From assembly GCA_903915655.1 (NCBI GenBank), contig CAIWTU010000048.1, positions 1 through 64,000 of the forward strand: a DNA stretch of 64,000 nucleotides. Direction: 5' to 3'. Below the pieces are notes generated by a model. That model was not told where the DNA came from. It worked only from the letters and a program-made list of their open reading frames with translations, and ran no database searches. Within the stretch, counting starts at the first letter, position 1. Each line of letters starts with the position of its first letter. Positions 63,217 to 64,000 of the stretch are shown here, piece by piece. This stretch comes from an uncultured Geobacter sp. (GTDB lineage Bacteria > Desulfobacterota > Desulfuromonadia > Geobacterales > Geobacteraceae). Made by a program: the position numbers and the translations under genes.

Positions 63217-63249
63217 CATGCCCGTTATGCAAAATCAAGGAGGAAACAT

Positions 63250-63450
63250 ATGAAGATGCCAAGAACGTTTCTCGCATGGCCTCTGATCTTTGCTGCAACG
63301 GGGTATTTCTCTTCTTTCCAAATCGGAGTCATCGTTTCTTTAGCTTATCTCCATGTTGTAACTATCCTACTATTTCAAATAACCGAAAAACAAAAAGACA
63401 AATTTGGTGAAAGGATCTGGCGGGAAGAAGGTTTTTCCTACACGAGGTAG
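63250..63450 (+). CDS. Small membrane protein of unknown function
   Basis: I do not recognise this 66-residue protein (MKMPRTFLAWPLIFAATGYF onward). It has two hydrophobic segments (about 8-20 and 24-43) and a charged tail (EKQKDKFGERIWREEG). The ribosome site AAGGAGG with a seven-base spacer is strong, which supports expression. It stands alone after the end repeat and hairpin, and its base composition is a little A/T-richer than the core genes. Confidence 0.6.
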   Translation: MKMPRTFLAWPLIFAATGYFSSFQIGVIVSLAYLHVVTILLFQITEKQKDKFGERIWREEGFSYTR

Positions 63451-63540
63451 GTGATATTTCTCGGATTACATACTCCGTTTATTCGGATTATTCAGACGTC
63501 TGACAGCGAATTGTCAGCGCACATCGCTGTTCAATCAACG

Positions 63541-63708
63541 TCATGATTTGAGGCAGGATGGTGTGACCATTACCTTCTGCCTCAAAAACTGTGACTGTTT
63601 TTGCCGCAAGGACCAGACGGCCAGTTGCGGCTGCGTTAAGCCAAGGCGTTTACGTGCGGTTCGTACTGCCAAGCCAAGTGAAATTTGAGTGTCTATTTTT
63701 GTAATCAT
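63541..63708 (-). pseudogene. Truncated HipB-like XRE-family repressor
   Basis: From an ATG at 63708 the frame reads MITKIDTQISLGLAVRTARK and RLGLTQPQLA, the first two helices of an XRE/HipB-type helix-turn-helix, then changes to unrelated VWSLRQKQSQFLRQKV and stops. The recognition helix and the rest of the domain are missing, and no hipA toxin gene follows. The frame remains open upstream to 63810, but the operator lies there, so I start at 63708. A 3' recombination or deletion is the likely cause. Confidence 0.6.
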
Positions 63709-63711
63709 AAA

Positions 63712-63829
63712 TATTTCCCATTTGGGAATTATTACTCCAACAATGGCATAAAGCAAACTATATTTCCTGATCGGGAAATAATAGGAGAGATGGCTTAGGC
63801 GCAATGACATATATACCGAACGGGAAATG
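63712..63829. promoter_or_regulatory. Three operator palindromes with 49-bp spacing
   Basis: Three related 20-base sites start at 63712 (TATTTCCCATTTGGGAATTA), 63761 (TATTTCCTGATCGGGAAATA) and 63810 (TATATACCGAACGGGAAATG), exactly 49 bases apart. The second has perfect 7-base arms TATTTCC/GGAAATA. They lie upstream of the truncated HipB-like gene, the first ending four bases from its ATG, as expected for an autoregulated antitoxin operator set. Confidence 0.75.
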
Positions 63830-63854
63830 TTCTCACTGGATGCATGCAGAGAAA

Positions 63855-63888
63855 ATTAAAAATAGGCGGCCCATTATCGAGGCCGCCT
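63855..63888 (-). terminator. Terminator of the gene entering from the right edge
   Basis: aggcggcc (63864-63871) pairs with ggccgcct (63881-63888). On the minus strand the stem is followed by tatttttaatttt. It lies downstream of the partial minus-strand gene at the right edge. Confidence 0.85.
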
Positions 63889-63944
63889 CTTTCCGAAGGG
63901 TATGGGTTATACCGCTTCGAAGATCAAATTTTGCTTTGCGACTA

Positions 63945-64000
63945 CTATTCGCCAAGAATCAGGCGAACGTAGTTGCTTGCTTTGGTTTCTGCACCACGCC
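63945..64000 (-). CDS. C-terminal end of an unidentified protein (partial)
   Basis: On the minus strand the edge sequence reads RGAETKASNYVRLILGE and then TAG (63947-63945), followed by a terminator. Only 17 residues are in the window, so no family can be named. Confidence 0.4.
   Translation of the reverse strand, partial: RGAETKASNYVRLILGE

Noticed and set aside
63541-63705. Intact second frame continuing the HipB-like gene (AAKTVTVFEAEGNGHTI)
   Set aside because: A minus-strand alternative frame is open for about 50 codons, but it does not restore an XRE fold and begins after a stop, so it does not repair the gene.

Overview
The window reads as chromosome of an anaerobic deltaproteobacterium of the Geobacter/Desulfuromonadales type. 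This rests on gene content seen here: an exosortase (XrtA/PEP-CTERM) exopolysaccharide locus, an oxygen-defence cluster of a PerR-like regulator, FprA flavodiiron protein, a mini-rubredoxin and rubrerythrin, a tungsten/molybdenum aldehyde:ferredoxin oxidoreductase, a C_GCAxxG_C_C redox protein, an MXAN_5187-type protein, and MetX under a SAM-I riboswitch. No rRNA, tRNA or CRISPR array was found. The genus call is inference.

Layout. (1) 0.2-11.6 kb: eight leftward genes for synthesis and export of an exosortase-linked polysaccharide: PrsT, sugar transferase, export porin, chain-length protein, tyrosine kinase, XrtA-associated ATPase, beta-barrel protein and polysaccharide deacetylase. Many gaps between them carry short tandem repeats, and the left edge carries IS21-like terminal repeats. 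(2) 12-21 kb: housekeeping genes (typA, bamD, an NSS transporter, xerC, a DUF362 ferredoxin, clsB, a ModE-type regulator) plus a 20-codon small ORF with a strong ribosome site. (3) 21.4-27.4 kb: carbon metabolism (glycogen phosphorylase, ATP-type phosphofructokinase, aldehyde ferredoxin oxidoreductase). (4) 27.4-32.8 kb, leftward: Nfu, aspartase, a HAD phosphatase, metXA with its riboswitch, MoeB/ThiF and a small conserved-looking protein. (5) 32.9-35.5 kb: the oxygen-defence operon, apparently started from a leaderless mRNA. (6) 35.7-42.5 kb: transketolase, a Spy-like protein, radC, uppP, DUF47-Pit phosphate uptake and DUF2062. (7) 42.7-48.9 kb: a TolC/adaptor/RND efflux operon and the C_GCAxxG protein. 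(8) 49-56.6 kb: a PPi-type phosphofructokinase with a structured upstream region, DTW protein, MFS transporter, MXAN_5187-like protein, and glmU-glmS.

(9) 56.6-64 kb is a decayed accessory region. It holds a BRO/DinD-like tail, two relic genes with in-frame stops, an intact M49-like lipoprotein, a nitrilase-family gene broken by a frameshift and an AT-rich insertion, the tail of a transporter/solute-binding protein, an intact secreted amidohydrolase, and a truncated HipB-like repressor behind three operator palindromes spaced exactly 49 bp apart. Two similar ~80-bp direct repeats bracket 57.9-63.2 kb, which suggests the block moved or was rearranged as a unit.

How the parts connect. UppP (undecaprenyl phosphate recycling), GlmU/GlmS (UDP-GlcNAc supply) and the first-region locus all serve envelope polysaccharide synthesis. 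Two phosphofructokinases with different phosphoryl donors, glycogen phosphorylase and transketolase frame sugar-phosphate metabolism. PerR-FprA-rubredoxin-rubrerythrin would reduce O2 and peroxide in an anaerobe. The least explained signals are the small ORF at 18.77 kb, the structured leaders at 14.9 and 49.0 kb, the frameshift-site insertion at 61 kb and the spaced operators at 63.7 kb.
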